Positions 45,857 through 55,133 of a stretch of 64,000 nt of DNA are shown here, piece after piece. Source of the stretch: Aliidiomarina soli (lineage in GTDB: Bacteria > Pseudomonadota > Gammaproteobacteria > Enterobacterales > Alteromonadaceae). Position numbers and translations under genes: made by a program. Within the stretch, counting starts at the first letter, position 1; each line of letters begins with the position of its first letter. The notes below the pieces were generated by a model that searched no databases, was not told the origin of the DNA, and saw nothing but the letters and a program-made list of their open reading frames with translations. The DNA is taken from positions 282,214-346,213 of the forward strand of contig NZ_PIPO01000005.1 in the NCBI RefSeq assembly GCF_003986975.1, given 5' to 3'.

Positions 45857-47174
45857 ACTGGAGCGTCGCCTAGCCGCTCGTCAGCAATATATTCGTCCAG
45901 CCCGGCTGCAAACTAGTGGCCGTCTGACCCGTGTCGTTGGCCTCACCTTCGAAGCCATTGGCTGTCGTGCCTCAATCGGCTCGCTGTGCTCGGTGGAAAC
46001 CAGTCAGGGCGAGGTGATCGCCGAAGTTGTAGGTTTCGATGACGATGTTCTTTATCTGATGCCCGCTGATGACGCCCACGGTGTTATCCCGGGTGCAAAA
46101 GTGCGTCCCTTGCTCGACCAGGCAGGTATTCCGCTTGGGATTGAGCTTCTGGGGCGGGTGATTGACGGCGCTGGTAACCCGCTTGATGGACTGGGCCCGA
46201 TAGAGACAGCCCGCCGTGGTTCCCGTCAACGAGAAAAGATAAACCCGTTAGCGCGCCGCCCGGTGCGCGAACCCCTCGACGTTGGTGTCACCGCTATTAA
46301 TGCATTGCTAACGGTAGGCAAAGGCCAGCGCATGGGGCTTTTCGCCGGCAGTGGTGTGGGTAAAAGTGTGTTGTTGGGGATGATGACGAGGGGGTCAACC
46401 GCTGACGTTATCGTGGTCGGCTTAATTGGTGAACGGGGCCGCGAAGTAAAAGAATTTATTGAAGACATTCTCGGTGAAGAAGGCCGCCGTCGCAGTGTTG
46501 TCATTGCCTCTCCGGCGGATCAGTCGCCGTTAATGCGTTTACGTGGTTGCGAAACCGCAGCTCAGATCGCCGAGTACTTCCGTGATCAGGGCCTTAATGT
46601 ACTCTTGCTGATGGATTCGTTAACCCGTTATGCGATGGCGCAACGGGAAATTGCTTTGGCAATTGGTGAGCCCCCGGCGACCAAAGGGTATCCGCCCTCG
46701 GTATTTGCCCGTCTGCCTGCGTTGGTTGAGCGAGCTGGCAATGGGGGTGATGGACAGGGCTCTATTACCGCATTTTATACGGTACTCACTGAAGGCGATG
46801 ATATGCAGGACCCGATTGCGGATTCTGCGCGCGCAATATTGGACGGCCATGTCGTGCTTAGTCGGCGTCTGGCCGAGCAGGGTCATTATCCGGCTATCGA
46901 TATAGAGGCGTCCGTGAGCCGGGTTATGCCACAGGTTATTTCGCCACAGCATTTACAGAATGCGATGGCGGTTAAGCAGATTTATTCCAGTTACCAACAA
47001 AATCGTGATCTGATAAGTATTGGTGCCTATGCGAAAGGGTCTGACCCGCGTGTTGATCAGGCGATCCAGTTGATGCCAATGGTCGAGCGATTTCTGCAAC
47101 AGGGTATGCTCGATGTCTCGCCTTTCGATGACTGCGTGTCAGTTTTGGCTCAACTTGCTGAGCGGGTACGCTAG
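45840..47174 (+). CDS. fliI: Flagellar export ATPase FliI
   Basis: 444-residue ATPase related to F1-beta, energising type III export of flagellar subunits. Walker A A169-G-S-G-V-G-K-S, Walker [12 protein letters not shown], and [14 protein letters not shown] are conserved. Two ATGs (45840 and 45849) are possible; both overlap the end of fliH (by 17 or 8 bases). The longer open frame upstream is the fliH gene read in another frame. Confidence 0.97.
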   Translation: MGAMNELERRLAARQQYIRPARLQTSGRLTRVVGLTFEAIGCRASIGSLCSVETSQGEVIAEVVGFDDDVLYLMPADDAHGVIPGAKVRPLLDQAGIPLGIELLGRVIDGAGNPLDGLGPIETARRGSRQREKINPLARRPVREPLDVGVTAINALLTVGKGQRMGLFAGSGVGKSVLLGMMTRGSTADVIVVGLIGERGREVKEFIEDILGEEGRRRSVVIASPADQSPLMRLRGCETAAQIAEYFRDQGLNVLLLMDSLTRYAMAQREIALAIGEPPATKGYPPSVFARLPALVERAGNGGDGQGSITAFYTVLTEGDDMQDPIADSARAILDGHVVLSRRLAEQGHYPAIDIEASVSRVMPQVISPQHLQNAMAVKQIYSSYQQNRDLISIGAYAKGSDPRVDQAIQLMPMVERFLQQGMLDVSPFDDCVSVLAQLAERVR

Positions 47175-47190
47175 CTACCGGAGGTAAACG

Positions 47191-47643
47191 ATGCAGGACA
47201 AGTCACTTTACCTGGTTCTCGATATGGAAAAGAAGCGAGAAGACCAGGCCGCAGTTCGCTTACAGCAGGCGCGTCAGCAATGTGAAATGCAGCGCAGTCG
47301 ACTGGCTGGCCTTGAGCAGTATCGTACCGAGTATCTGAACAGCGCGCTTGAGCGAGGGCAGGGCGGCCTGCAGTCAATGCGCTTCGGTCATTACCACGCG
47401 TTTATTGGCAAACTGGATGAAGGTATTGGCCAACAGCGAATTAAATTACAGCGACTGGAACAGGTCGTGACCGACCGTCAGCAGTATTGGGTTGAAAAGC
47501 AACAGCGACGCAAAGCCATCGAGCATTTGCTGGAGAAAAAGCGACAACAAGCGGCTTTACGCCAGAATCGACGAGAGCAGGCGACGGCTGACGAATATGC
47601 AACTCAAGGCTTTATGCGACGTTTGAAACAACAGAAACATTAG
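47191..47643 (+). CDS. fliJ: Flagellar export chaperone FliJ
   Basis: 150-residue, almost wholly coiled-coil protein rich in Gln, Arg and Glu, as expected of FliJ, the central stalk that couples FliI to the export gate. GGAGG precedes the ATG. It ends the fliEFGHIJ transcript; a new promoter follows before fliK. Assignment rests on size, composition and position more than on sequence motifs. Confidence 0.92.
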   Translation: MQDKSLYLVLDMEKKREDQAAVRLQQARQQCEMQRSRLAGLEQYRTEYLNSALERGQGGLQSMRFGHYHAFIGKLDEGIGQQRIKLQRLEQVVTDRQQYWVEKQQRRKAIEHLLEKKRQQAALRQNRREQATADEYATQGFMRRLKQQKH

Positions 47644-47662
47644 TCAGACTCTACAACAAACG

Positions 47663-47680
47663 TTGGAATGGATATTGCAT
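47663..47680 (+). promoter_or_regulatory. Sigma-54 promoter before fliK
   Basis: TTGGAATGGATATTGCAT: GG at 47665-47666, GC at 47677-47678, 10 bases between. It lies 52 bases before the fliK start. Confidence 0.88.
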
Positions 47681-47731
47681 TTCTTTACTCAGAGATTAGT
47701 CAGGCCCTGACATGGCCGAAGAGGTAATGCA

Positions 47732-49405
47732 ATGCAACACATGAACGTAGGACGGACGCCATCAGCAGCTACATCGACTCAGTCGTCAGTAGACCAGCAT
47801 CGTCAGCCTGGCACGCAGCGAGCCGCCGATGACCGCGGCTTCTCAAGCCAGCTAAGTCAGGCCAATGCCGGCCACCAGTCCAGTGTGAAAAACGCACAGG
47901 GTGAACAGGACCGTCGGATGGCGAGTTCCGGGAATAGCGAAAAAAACGGCAAAGCAACGAAAACGGATGAAGCTTCCGTTGCTGGCGTTCAGCAAAAGCT
48001 AGGGGAGCTTGAGCTGAAACTTGAAGAGGGTGATACCGTATCCGATGAAAGCTGGCTTGATTTGATTAGTGAAATCAAATCGTTGGCTGAAGGTGGGGTC
48101 AGTGAAGGTCAGTTAGACGATCTCAAAGCTCAGTTGCAACAAGCTTTGGACAGCGTAGATGGCGACCTGGCTGGACTGCTTGAAAAGCTGCAGCTCGACT
48201 CGTCAATGGTAAGTGAAGATGTGCTGGATATTGACCAGCTGATGGGCGAACTGGAGCAACTCGATTCAGCCGCCCTGGCTGGCTTGCAGGAGAAGCTCAG
48301 CCAACTTATTGATGGCGGTAAAGAGGCAGTCACTCAGGCCGAACTGGTAGCTCAGTTGGAGCAACTTGAGAAAGAGGGCGACGGTGAAGTGGCCGACCTG
48401 CTTGGCCAGTTGCGAGAGTTGCTAGCGGATGAAAATCTGGATCTGCAGGATCCTGAAACACAGAACCGTCTTGCGGGTATGCTGCAGCAGCTGTCTGATT
48501 CCGAGCAAGTAAGTCTGAGCAGCATCGATAATAGTAAGCTTGCAGCCTTTATGCAGGATCTGAATGAGCATATTGAGCAACAGTTGATGCCGCAGAACCG
48601 TCGTGAAGGTCTGGCTGGCGAAAGCGGAACCTTAGGGGGCAGAAATTTGCCACCTGCGGCAATGGCGATGAGCGAAGCGGCTCAGCAGTTACGCAACCAG
48701 TTGCAAGCTTTAGTGCAGGCACAGAATGAGTCAGCAGATGGCGAATCCACAGACAGTCAGTTTGAAAGCTTACGTCGCATGGTCAGCGAGATGACGCCGG
48801 CGTCGACCGCAAACGATGGCCGTGGTCAGCAAGGAAATGCTAATACCGCCTCCAATTTTAATCAGGCATTAAATCAGGCAGGCGCAAATCGTGACGCTCA
48901 AGCGGCGCAAAACAGCGAGCGCTCTAACCTGAGTGCGTTTGAAGCGGCCCGGCAAACCCAGCAGGCAGTGGATATCCTCGGTACAGGGGCAGCGAATACA
49001 TTACGCGAACGGATATCGGTGATGTTCAATACTCGCACCCAGGCGGCAGAAATGCGCCTTGATCCACCGGATCTTGGGCGCTTAAGTATTCGTCTGAATA
49101 TGAACCAGGAACAGGCATCGGTCAGTTTTCAGGTAACCACGCCGCAGGCGCGTGAGGCACTTGAACAAAGTTTACCGCGCTTACGTGAGTTGCTGCAGGA
49201 ACAGGGAATCCAACTGGCGGATGCCAATGTCAGTGAACAGCAGAGTGACGGACAGCAACAGGCGGGCGCCTTTAGTGACAACCAGGGGTTCGGCAACGGA
49301 GCTGGCGGTGAGTTTGCTGAGGATGCGGACGATATAGCGATTGCTCAGGTCGACGTGCTTGAACAGACTAGTAATAGTGACGGCCGGGTTGATTACTTTG
49401 TATAA
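47732..49405 (+). CDS. fliK: Flagellar hook-length control protein FliK
   Basis: 557-residue secreted ruler. The long N-terminal part is low-complexity, rich in Gln, Ser, Asp and Glu with Leu-containing helical repeats. The C-terminal domain (~435-520) holds the family core: A-E-M-R-L-D-P-P-D-L-G-R-L-S-I-R-L, V-S-F-Q-V-T-T-P-Q-A-R-E-A-L, L-R-E-L-L-Q-E-Q-G. It switches export from hook to filament subunits. The central region is unusually acidic. AAGAGG precedes the start region; an ATG at 47741 is a minor alternative. Confidence 0.92.
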   Translation: MQHMNVGRTPSAATSTQSSVDQHRQPGTQRAADDRGFSSQLSQANAGHQSSVKNAQGEQDRRMASSGNSEKNGKATKTDEASVAGVQQKLGELELKLEEGDTVSDESWLDLISEIKSLAEGGVSEGQLDDLKAQLQQALDSVDGDLAGLLEKLQLDSSMVSEDVLDIDQLMGELEQLDSAALAGLQEKLSQLIDGGKEAVTQAELVAQLEQLEKEGDGEVADLLGQLRELLADENLDLQDPETQNRLAGMLQQLSDSEQVSLSSIDNSKLAAFMQDLNEHIEQQLMPQNRREGLAGESGTLGGRNLPPAAMAMSEAAQQLRNQLQALVQAQNESADGESTDSQFESLRRMVSEMTPASTANDGRGQQGNANTASNFNQALNQAGANRDAQAAQNSERSNLSAFEAARQTQQAVDILGTGAANTLRERISVMFNTRTQAAEMRLDPPDLGRLSIRLNMNQEQASVSFQVTTPQAREALEQSLPRLRELLQEQGIQLADANVSEQQSDGQQQAGAFSDNQGFGNGAGGEFAEDADDIAIAQVDVLEQTSNSDGRVDYFV

Positions 49406-49444
49406 GCGGCCCACATCATTTACGACATTTAATTAGGGTAGATC

Positions 49445-49951
49445 ATGGCTGAAGAACAGGATCAGGTTCAGGAACAGGAAACTAAAAGCAAGATCGGCTT
49501 GATTGCCGGCGGCGTTGTGGTGGTGCTGCTTATTTTAGTGCTTGTCTGGTTTTTCTTTCTGCGCGGGGGCGACCAGCCCTCGGTCAGTGAGCAAGTTGGA
49601 CCGGAGCAGGTTGCAGCAGATGATTCGGAAAGTGCGCGCTATGTTCCACTACCGAAAGATTTCATTTTTAATGTGGCAGGCGACCGACGTGACCGCATGG
49701 CGCAAATCAGTGTGCAATTGATGGTTCGGGGATCGCGGAATGAACGCTTAGCACTGGAAAATATTCCTTTGATTGAAAGTACCTTGCTGGATGTTTTCTC
49801 GCGAGCCAGTGCGGACCGCCTGAACTCACCTGAAGGTAAACGCGAGTTGCGGGTGCAGACACTGGACGCGGTGCGTGAAGTCCTGCGCGAGGCGACCAAT
49901 GGCAGCCCTGTGGTGGAAGAAGTGCTGTTTACCGGCATGGTTTTGCAGTAA
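49445..49951 (+). CDS. fliL: Flagellar basal body protein FliL
   Basis: 168-residue single-pass membrane protein: acidic Gln-rich N-terminus, one helix near 17-38, then a periplasmic domain with Y-V-P-L-P-K-D-F-I-F-N and the C-terminal V-V-E-E-V-L-F-T-G-M-V-L-Q. FliL surrounds the stator and stabilises it at high load. Follows fliK by 39 bases with AGGG upstream. After it comes a 205-base gap with a promoter. Confidence 0.93.
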   Translation: MAEEQDQVQEQETKSKIGLIAGGVVVVLLILVLVWFFFLRGGDQPSVSEQVGPEQVAADDSESARYVPLPKDFIFNVAGDRRDRMAQISVQLMVRGSRNERLALENIPLIESTLLDVFSRASADRLNSPEGKRELRVQTLDAVREVLREATNGSPVVEEVLFTGMVLQ

Positions 49952-50007
49952 CCAGCTGCAGTCACCAACGGTACTAAAAACCCGCGATAGAAGGGGTTGA
50001 TTTAAAG

Positions 50008-50024
50008 TTGGAACACTAATTGCA
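50008..50024 (+). promoter_or_regulatory. Sigma-54 promoter before fliM
   Basis: TTGGAACACTAATTGCA: GG at 50010-50011, GC at 50022-50023, 10 bases between. A transcript from here would have a leader of about 120 bases before fliM. Confidence 0.88.
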
Positions 50025-50156
50025 GCTTTACTGATAATAAGTGGTAATAACGGTAATGCTAGTAGCAATTAGAACGACAGACTAGCCGCGATCGACCTTT
50101 AGTAGTGCTGACGTGCGCCGTGGTTTATAACGAATAACTGAAATAGCGAGCTGAGT

Positions 50157-51227
50157 ATGGCTGTAAGCGATTTACTCTCACAGGATGAAATTGACGCACT
50201 ATTGCATGGTGTCGATGACGTTGAAGAAGATAGTATCGAAATGTCGGGCGCCGCGTCCGATGCCCTCGATTACGACTTTTCGTCACAGGATCGCATTGTG
50301 CGTGGGCGTATGCCAACGCTTGAAATCGTTAATGAGCGCTTTGCCCGTCATATGCGGATAAGCCTCTTTAATATGATGCGTCGCAGTGCCGAGGTGTCAA
50401 TTAATGGCGTGCAAATGCTCAAATTTGGCGAGTACGTGCATACCTTATTCGTCCCAACCAGTCTTAACATGGTGCGCTTTCGTCCGTTGAAAGGGACCGC
50501 GCTGATTACCATGGAAGCGCGTCTGGTCTTTATTCTGGTGGATAACTTCTTTGGTGGTGACGGCCGCTATCATGCCAAGATCGAAGGGCGTGAATTTACT
50601 CCCACTGAACGTCGTATCATCCAGATGTTGCTGAAGCTTATCTTTGAGGACTACAAAGAAGCCTGGGCACCGGTTATGGATGTCGGTTTTGAATACCTCG
50701 ACTCTGAAGTCAATCCGGCGATGGCGAACATTGTTAGCCCGACCGAAGTCATCGTTATTAGCTCGTTCCATATAGAGCTTGATGGCGGCGGTGGTGATTT
50801 CCACATTGCGTTGCCTTACTCGATGCTGGAGCCAATACGTGAACTGCTTGACGCGGGTGTACAGAGTGATAAAGAAGACACCGACCTGCGCTGGGGTAAG
50901 GCACTACGTGACGAGATCATGGATGTGCCAGTCGAGATTAAAGCCAAGTTACTGGACACAGAGCTGTCCTTACGTGAAGTGATGGATCTGCAGTCGGGCG
51001 ATATTATTCCGGTCGATATGCCAGAGAACCTGACGGTTTATATCGAAGATCTGCCGACGTTCCGGGCCAAAATGGGCCGTTCACGCGACAATATTGCACT
51101 GAAGATTTCGAAGAAGATTCCACGACCAGAAACCGTGAAGTCGGATATCCACATGTTAACCAGAGGCGGACAACGTATCGGTGGCGATGCAGAGTTACAG
51201 CAGCTGGAAGAAGATTTTGACGTTTAA
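50157..51227 (+). CDS. fliM: Flagellar motor switch protein FliM
   Basis: 356-residue switch protein. The N-terminal peptide L-L-S-Q-D-E-I-D-A-L-L binds phospho-CheY; the middle domain contains M-L-K-F-G-E-Y and F-V-P-T-S-L-N-M, the C-terminal SpoA domain binds FliN. Two copies of the region around D-N-F-F-G-G and G-R-E-F-T-P-T-E-R-R match the FliG-contact face. It sits 150 bases behind a sigma-54 promoter and starts fliMNOPQR-flhB. Confidence 0.97.
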   Translation: MAVSDLLSQDEIDALLHGVDDVEEDSIEMSGAASDALDYDFSSQDRIVRGRMPTLEIVNERFARHMRISLFNMMRRSAEVSINGVQMLKFGEYVHTLFVPTSLNMVRFRPLKGTALITMEARLVFILVDNFFGGDGRYHAKIEGREFTPTERRIIQMLLKLIFEDYKEAWAPVMDVGFEYLDSEVNPAMANIVSPTEVIVISSFHIELDGGGGDFHIALPYSMLEPIRELLDAGVQSDKEDTDLRWGKALRDEIMDVPVEIKAKLLDTELSLREVMDLQSGDIIPVDMPENLTVYIEDLPTFRAKMGRSRDNIALKISKKIPRPETVKSDIHMLTRGGQRIGGDAELQQLEEDFDV

Positions 51228-51253
51228 TAGTAGCCGATAGGCAAGAGGCTTTT

Positions 51254-51691
51254 ATGAGTAACGAAAACGATAACGGAAACAACGGCGAAATGGACGATTG
51301 GGAAGAAGCAATGGCTGGTCAGCAAGACCAGGCGGAAGCAGAAACAGAAGCAACAGCAGAAGGTAATGAGGGTGTTAAAACCGCTGATCTGGAAGAGCTG
51401 ACCGATGAATCGGATAAAAGTCCGGAGGAGCGCCGTAAGCTGGATGCGATTCTGGATATTCCGGTTACCATTTCGATGGAAGTTGGCCGCAGCCAGATCA
51501 GTATCCGTAATCTGTTGCAGTTAAACCAGGGCTCAGTGGTTGAACTTGAACGCGTCGCTGGCGAACCATTGGATGTTTTGGTCAACGGCACTTTAATTGC
51601 GCATGGCGAAGTGGTTGTTGTAAATGACAAATTTGGTATTCGTTTAACCGATGTCATCAGCCAGCTAGAACGGATCCGCAAACTGCGTTAA
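51254..51691 (+). CDS. fliN: Flagellar motor switch protein FliN
   Basis: 145-residue protein with an acidic, Asn- and Glu-rich N-terminus (~60 residues) and a SpoA domain with L-D-I-P-V-T-I-S-M-E-V-G-R and L-L-Q-L-N-Q-G-S-V-V-E-L and F-G-I-R-L-T-D. It forms the base of the C-ring. An AAGAGG ribosome-binding site precedes the ATG. Same length class as Vibrio FliN. Confidence 0.96.
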   Translation: MSNENDNGNNGEMDDWEEAMAGQQDQAEAETEATAEGNEGVKTADLEELTDESDKSPEERRKLDAILDIPVTISMEVGRSQISIRNLLQLNQGSVVELERVAGEPLDVLVNGTLIAHGEVVVVNDKFGIRLTDVISQLERIRKLR

Positions 51692-51746
51692 GGTATCGGC
51701 CTGGCGCCTGCTAGCGTAGCAGGCGCGGGCAACCGACGAGGCACAT

Positions 51747-52094
51747 ATGAACCAATCTGGTACTCTCACCATGGCAGATGCAGGGGCAACTTTGTTGATG
51801 TTACTGGTGGTGTTAGCGGTTATCGTCGGCCTGGCAGCATTGGTCCGTAAAATGAATATGCGCATGCCAGGTCGGAACGGACCCGTAACGGTACTTAGTT
51901 CAGTGTCTATTGGGCCGAAAGAACGTCTGGTGATAGTCGCCGTTGGTGACCAAAAGTTGTTGCTTGGGGTAACCACACAACAAATCCAGCTCTTGCAGAC
52001 CTTGCCTGATGACTTTAAGGTAAAGGATACACAACAGACAGCATCATCCTCTTTTGCTGAACAGGTATTATCGGCGCTAAAACGTGACCGCTAA
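51747..52094 (+). CDS. fliO: Flagellar export protein FliO
   Basis: 115-residue, single-membrane-helix protein (near residues 12-34), with a short cytoplasmic domain containing V-L-S-S-V-S-I-G-P-K-E-R-L-V-I-V. FliO helps FliP assemble. Small and weakly conserved in general; the call rests on position between fliN and fliP and this cytoplasmic motif. An in-frame ATG nine codons in (M-A-D-A-G) is an alternative start. Confidence 0.9.
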   Translation: MNQSGTLTMADAGATLLMLLVVLAVIVGLAALVRKMNMRMPGRNGPVTVLSSVSIGPKERLVIVAVGDQKLLLGVTTQQIQLLQTLPDDFKVKDTQQTASSSFAEQVLSALKRDR

Positions 52095-52127
52095 CCTTTA
52101 CAGCCGACGGATGCGGAACATTCCATT

Positions 52128-52883
52128 ATGAAATCATGGACACTGGCGATAGTAGTCGCCCTTCTTGCGTTAGCCGCTTTCTACACACCTCAGGTATCGG
52201 CCCAGGACGGACTCAATGCGATTACCGTTACCACCAATGAGGATGGTAGTCAGGAGTACTCGGTAACCCTGCAAATCCTGATTATAATGACGGCGCTGAG
52301 TTTTATTCCAGCTGCGGTTATTATGATGACCTCATTTACCCGAATCATTATCGTCTTGGCCATTTTGCGTCAGGCGATTGGTCTGCAAAGCTCACCCTCC
52401 AATCAGATCCTTATCGGTATCACGCTGTTCCTGACCTTTTTTATTATGACCCCGGTGCTGACCACCATTAATGAAGATGCGGTACAGCCTTATATAGCCG
52501 AGGAAATAACGCCGGTTGAAGCGGTTGAGAGGGCGCGCGATCCGATTAAAGCATTTATGCTGTCGCAAACACGGTTGACCGATCTGGAAACATTCATTGA
52601 TATTTCCGGCTATGAAGGCATCGACGGACCAGAAGATGTGCCGATGACCATTCTGATACCGTCCTTTATCACCAGTGAATTGAAGACAGCGTTTCAGATT
52701 GGGTTTATGCTGTTTATTCCGTTTTTGATCATCGATCTGGTGGTTGCCAGTGTCCTTATGGCCATGGGTATGATGATGTTATCACCAATGATCGTGTCGC
52801 TGCCGTTCAAACTCATGTTGTTTGTGTTGGTTGACGGGTGGAGCATGGTTATGCGCACTCTGGCTGGCAGTTACGGCTTGTAG
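52128..52883 (+). CDS. fliP: Flagellar export gate protein FliP
   Basis: 251-residue export-gate membrane protein. A cleavable signal peptide (V-S-A-Q-D) is followed by four membrane helices. The family core [21 protein letters not shown] and M-G-M-M-M-L-S-P is intact. FliP, FliQ and FliR form the secretion channel. It follows fliO by 33 bases. Confidence 0.97.
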   Translation: MKSWTLAIVVALLALAAFYTPQVSAQDGLNAITVTTNEDGSQEYSVTLQILIIMTALSFIPAAVIMMTSFTRIIIVLAILRQAIGLQSSPSNQILIGITLFLTFFIMTPVLTTINEDAVQPYIAEEITPVEAVERARDPIKAFMLSQTRLTDLETFIDISGYEGIDGPEDVPMTILIPSFITSELKTAFQIGFMLFIPFLIIDLVVASVLMAMGMMMLSPMIVSLPFKLMLFVLVDGWSMVMRTLAGSYGL

Positions 52884-52894
52884 CGAGGTTCATA

Positions 52895-53164
52895 ATGTCA
52901 CCTGAAGTCTTTCTGGATGTGTTTCGTGATGCTCTGTTTCTCATCGTTGTGCTGGTGAGCTTTATCATCGTACCCGGGCTGATTGTGGGCCTGATTGTGG
53001 CGGTATTCCAGGCTGCTACCTCAATTAACGAACAGACTTTAAGTTTCCTCCCACGTTTGTTGGTAACTCTGACTGCAATTGGCCTCGGTGGACATTGGTT
53101 AGTGCGGATGCTGATGGATTTTACCATCGGCATGTACATGCGCATTCCTGAAGTTGTTGGCTAA
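52895..53164 (+). CDS. fliQ: Flagellar export gate protein FliQ
   Basis: 89-residue protein of two membrane helices, with E-V-F-L-D-V-F-R-D-A-L at the N-terminus and F-Q-A-A-T-S-I-N-E-Q-T-L-S-F-L-P in the middle. The ATG at 52895 follows GCGAGG; any longer frame would overlap fliP. Its stop overlaps the fliR start (TAATG). Confidence 0.96.
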   Translation: MSPEVFLDVFRDALFLIVVLVSFIIVPGLIVGLIVAVFQAATSINEQTLSFLPRLLVTLTAIGLGGHWLVRMLMDFTIGMYMRIPEVVG

Positions 53165-53946
53165 TGAACATCTACGAAAGCGTCATTATGGAATGGCTGG
53201 CGCAACACTACTGGCCATTCGTCCGTGTCAGCAGTATGTTTTTGACCATGGCTGTATTTAGTGGTCGCGGTTTGCCCTCACGGATTAAGATTTTCTTCGC
53301 AATGGCGATCACCATTGCGATATCCCCGGCACTGCCACCGATCGATGTTCCTTTCGAAACCGTCTCACCCGCCGGAATGCTGACCACCATTCAGCAAATT
53401 TTGATCGGCGTCGCCCTGGGCTTTATGTCGTTATTGGCAATTAATACCTTTGCCCTTGCCGGCCAGGTGTTGGGTATGCAGATAGGTCTTGGTTTTGCCG
53501 CGATGGTAGATCCGAACAGTGGCCAACAGGTGCCGGTTATTGCTCAGTTCTACCTGATGCTGGCGACGTTAATATTTCTTGCTGTGGATGGTCACCTGGT
53601 AATGATTCAGATGATCGCTGTTAGCTTTCAGGCGATTCCTGTGGGGCAGGTCGGGCTCGATGCAGATGCTTTCTATTATATAGCCACCTGGGCAGTGTGG
53701 ATGTTTAATGCGGCCCTTGGGTTTTCCATTTCGGCCATGGTTTCGATTCTGCTGATTAACCTGTCATTTGGTGTCATGACGCGGGCGTCCCCGCAGCTCA
53801 ACATTTTTACGGTTGGTTTTCCGATTACCATGGTCTCTGGTTTGTTGATCTTATGGCTGACTGTGGGTAACTTTATTGTTCATTTTGAAAATCAATGGGA
53901 ACGGGCAGTGAGCGGGATGTGTTTTATTCTTGGCGGCACTTGTTAG
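53164..53946 (+). CDS. fliR: Flagellar export gate protein FliR
   Basis: 260-residue membrane protein with about six helices and the motif A-G-Q-V-L-G-M-Q-I-G-L-G-F-A-A-M-V-D-P. Start overlaps the fliQ stop by one base. It is followed by flhB after 9 bases. Completes the FliPQR channel. Confidence 0.96.
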   Translation: MNIYESVIMEWLAQHYWPFVRVSSMFLTMAVFSGRGLPSRIKIFFAMAITIAISPALPPIDVPFETVSPAGMLTTIQQILIGVALGFMSLLAINTFALAGQVLGMQIGLGFAAMVDPNSGQQVPVIAQFYLMLATLIFLAVDGHLVMIQMIAVSFQAIPVGQVGLDADAFYYIATWAVWMFNAALGFSISAMVSILLINLSFGVMTRASPQLNIFTVGFPITMVSGLLILWLTVGNFIVHFENQWERAVSGMCFILGGTC

Positions 53947-53955
53947 GAGACGGCA

Positions 53956-55083
53956 ATGGCTGAAACGGATCAGGAACGCACAGAAGAGCCCACGCAGAAA
54001 AAGCTTGATGACGCGAAGAAGAAAGGGCAGATAGCACGCTCCAAAGAGATGGGCACCCTTGGCGTCCTGGCAGCGGCAGCCATTGGCCTGTTGGCGATGG
54101 GCGGTGCCATGGCCGAGGCTCTGTTCAGTATCTTTTATCAATATTTTTCGGTTGAGCGGGCGGTTATTTTTGATGACAACGCCACCTTGAATATCTGGTC
54201 CGGCATTTTTAATGCGCTGCTGTATCCCTTAGGTACTTTCTTTTTTATTGTCGTGTTAGGTGCTTTTATCGGCAATACGGTGGTTGGCGGCTTCAATTTC
54301 AGTTGGCAGGGAGCGGCGCCGAAACCGTCCAAGATGAGCCCCTTGAAAGGGCTTAAACGTATGCTCGGAACCCAGGCATTGATTGAGCTACTCAAAGCAG
54401 TGGGTAAGTTTAGTATTGTCGCTGTATTTGCTTACTTTCTGCTGCGCTGGCAGTTTCCTAATATCCTTCAGCTCTCCAATGGCATTATTGAACAAACCCT
54501 GGCGGACGCTCTGACCATGCTTGGTTTTATGTTTTTGCTGTTGACCAGCTCGATGCTCTTTATCGTCGCTATTGATGTTCCTTTTCAACGCTACAACCAC
54601 ACCAAGCAATTACGCATGACCAAGCAGGAAATCAAAGACGAACGCAAAAATGCCGAAGGTAGCCCGGAAATTAAAGGTAAAATTCGTCAGATGCAGCTTT
54701 CCATGGCGATGAAGCGAATGATGCAGGACATCCCCAATGCCGACGTGGTGGTGACCAACCCGACTCATTTCGCGGTGGCTCTGACGTATGACCCGCTTGC
54801 AAAAGGCGCACCGCGCGTCGTCGCCAAAGGCAATGACGAAGTGGCGGCGAAAATTCGCGAAGTTGCAGTGGACTCGGACGTGCCTCTGGTGCAGTCACCT
54901 GAGCTCGCACGGGCAGTGTACTACAGCACCAAAATAGGGCAGGAGATCCCCGAAGGTTTGTTTATGGCAGTGGCGCAAGTCCTCGCCTATGTGTTCCAGC
55001 TAAAGGAATACGCCAAGGGCCGTGGTAACCGGCCAAAAGAGCCTCGTAATCCACCTATTCCGGACGAATTGCAACACGACTGA
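53956..55083 (+). CDS. flhB: Flagellar export switch protein FlhB
   Basis: 375-residue export gate protein: four membrane helices and a cytoplasmic domain with the autocleavage site N268-P-T-H in V-V-T-N-P-T-H-F-A-V-A. Cleavage allows the specificity switch sensed with FliK. The N-terminal E-R-T-E-E-P-T-Q-K-K-L-D-D-A is standard. In many relatives flhA, flhF and fleN come next; here nadE follows, so those genes lie elsewhere. Confidence 0.97.
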   Translation: MAETDQERTEEPTQKKLDDAKKKGQIARSKEMGTLGVLAAAAIGLLAMGGAMAEALFSIFYQYFSVERAVIFDDNATLNIWSGIFNALLYPLGTFFFIVVLGAFIGNTVVGGFNFSWQGAAPKPSKMSPLKGLKRMLGTQALIELLKAVGKFSIVAVFAYFLLRWQFPNILQLSNGIIEQTLADALTMLGFMFLLLTSSMLFIVAIDVPFQRYNHTKQLRMTKQEIKDERKNAEGSPEIKGKIRQMQLSMAMKRMMQDIPNADVVVTNPTHFAVALTYDPLAKGAPRVVAKGNDEVAAKIREVAVDSDVPLVQSPELARAVYYSTKIGQEIPEGLFMAVAQVLAYVFQLKEYAKGRGNRPKEPRNPPIPDELQHD

Positions 55084-55133
55084 TGCTATCATAGCGCGCT
55101 TTGATGGCAGATAAGGTGGTAAAAGGCAACGGC

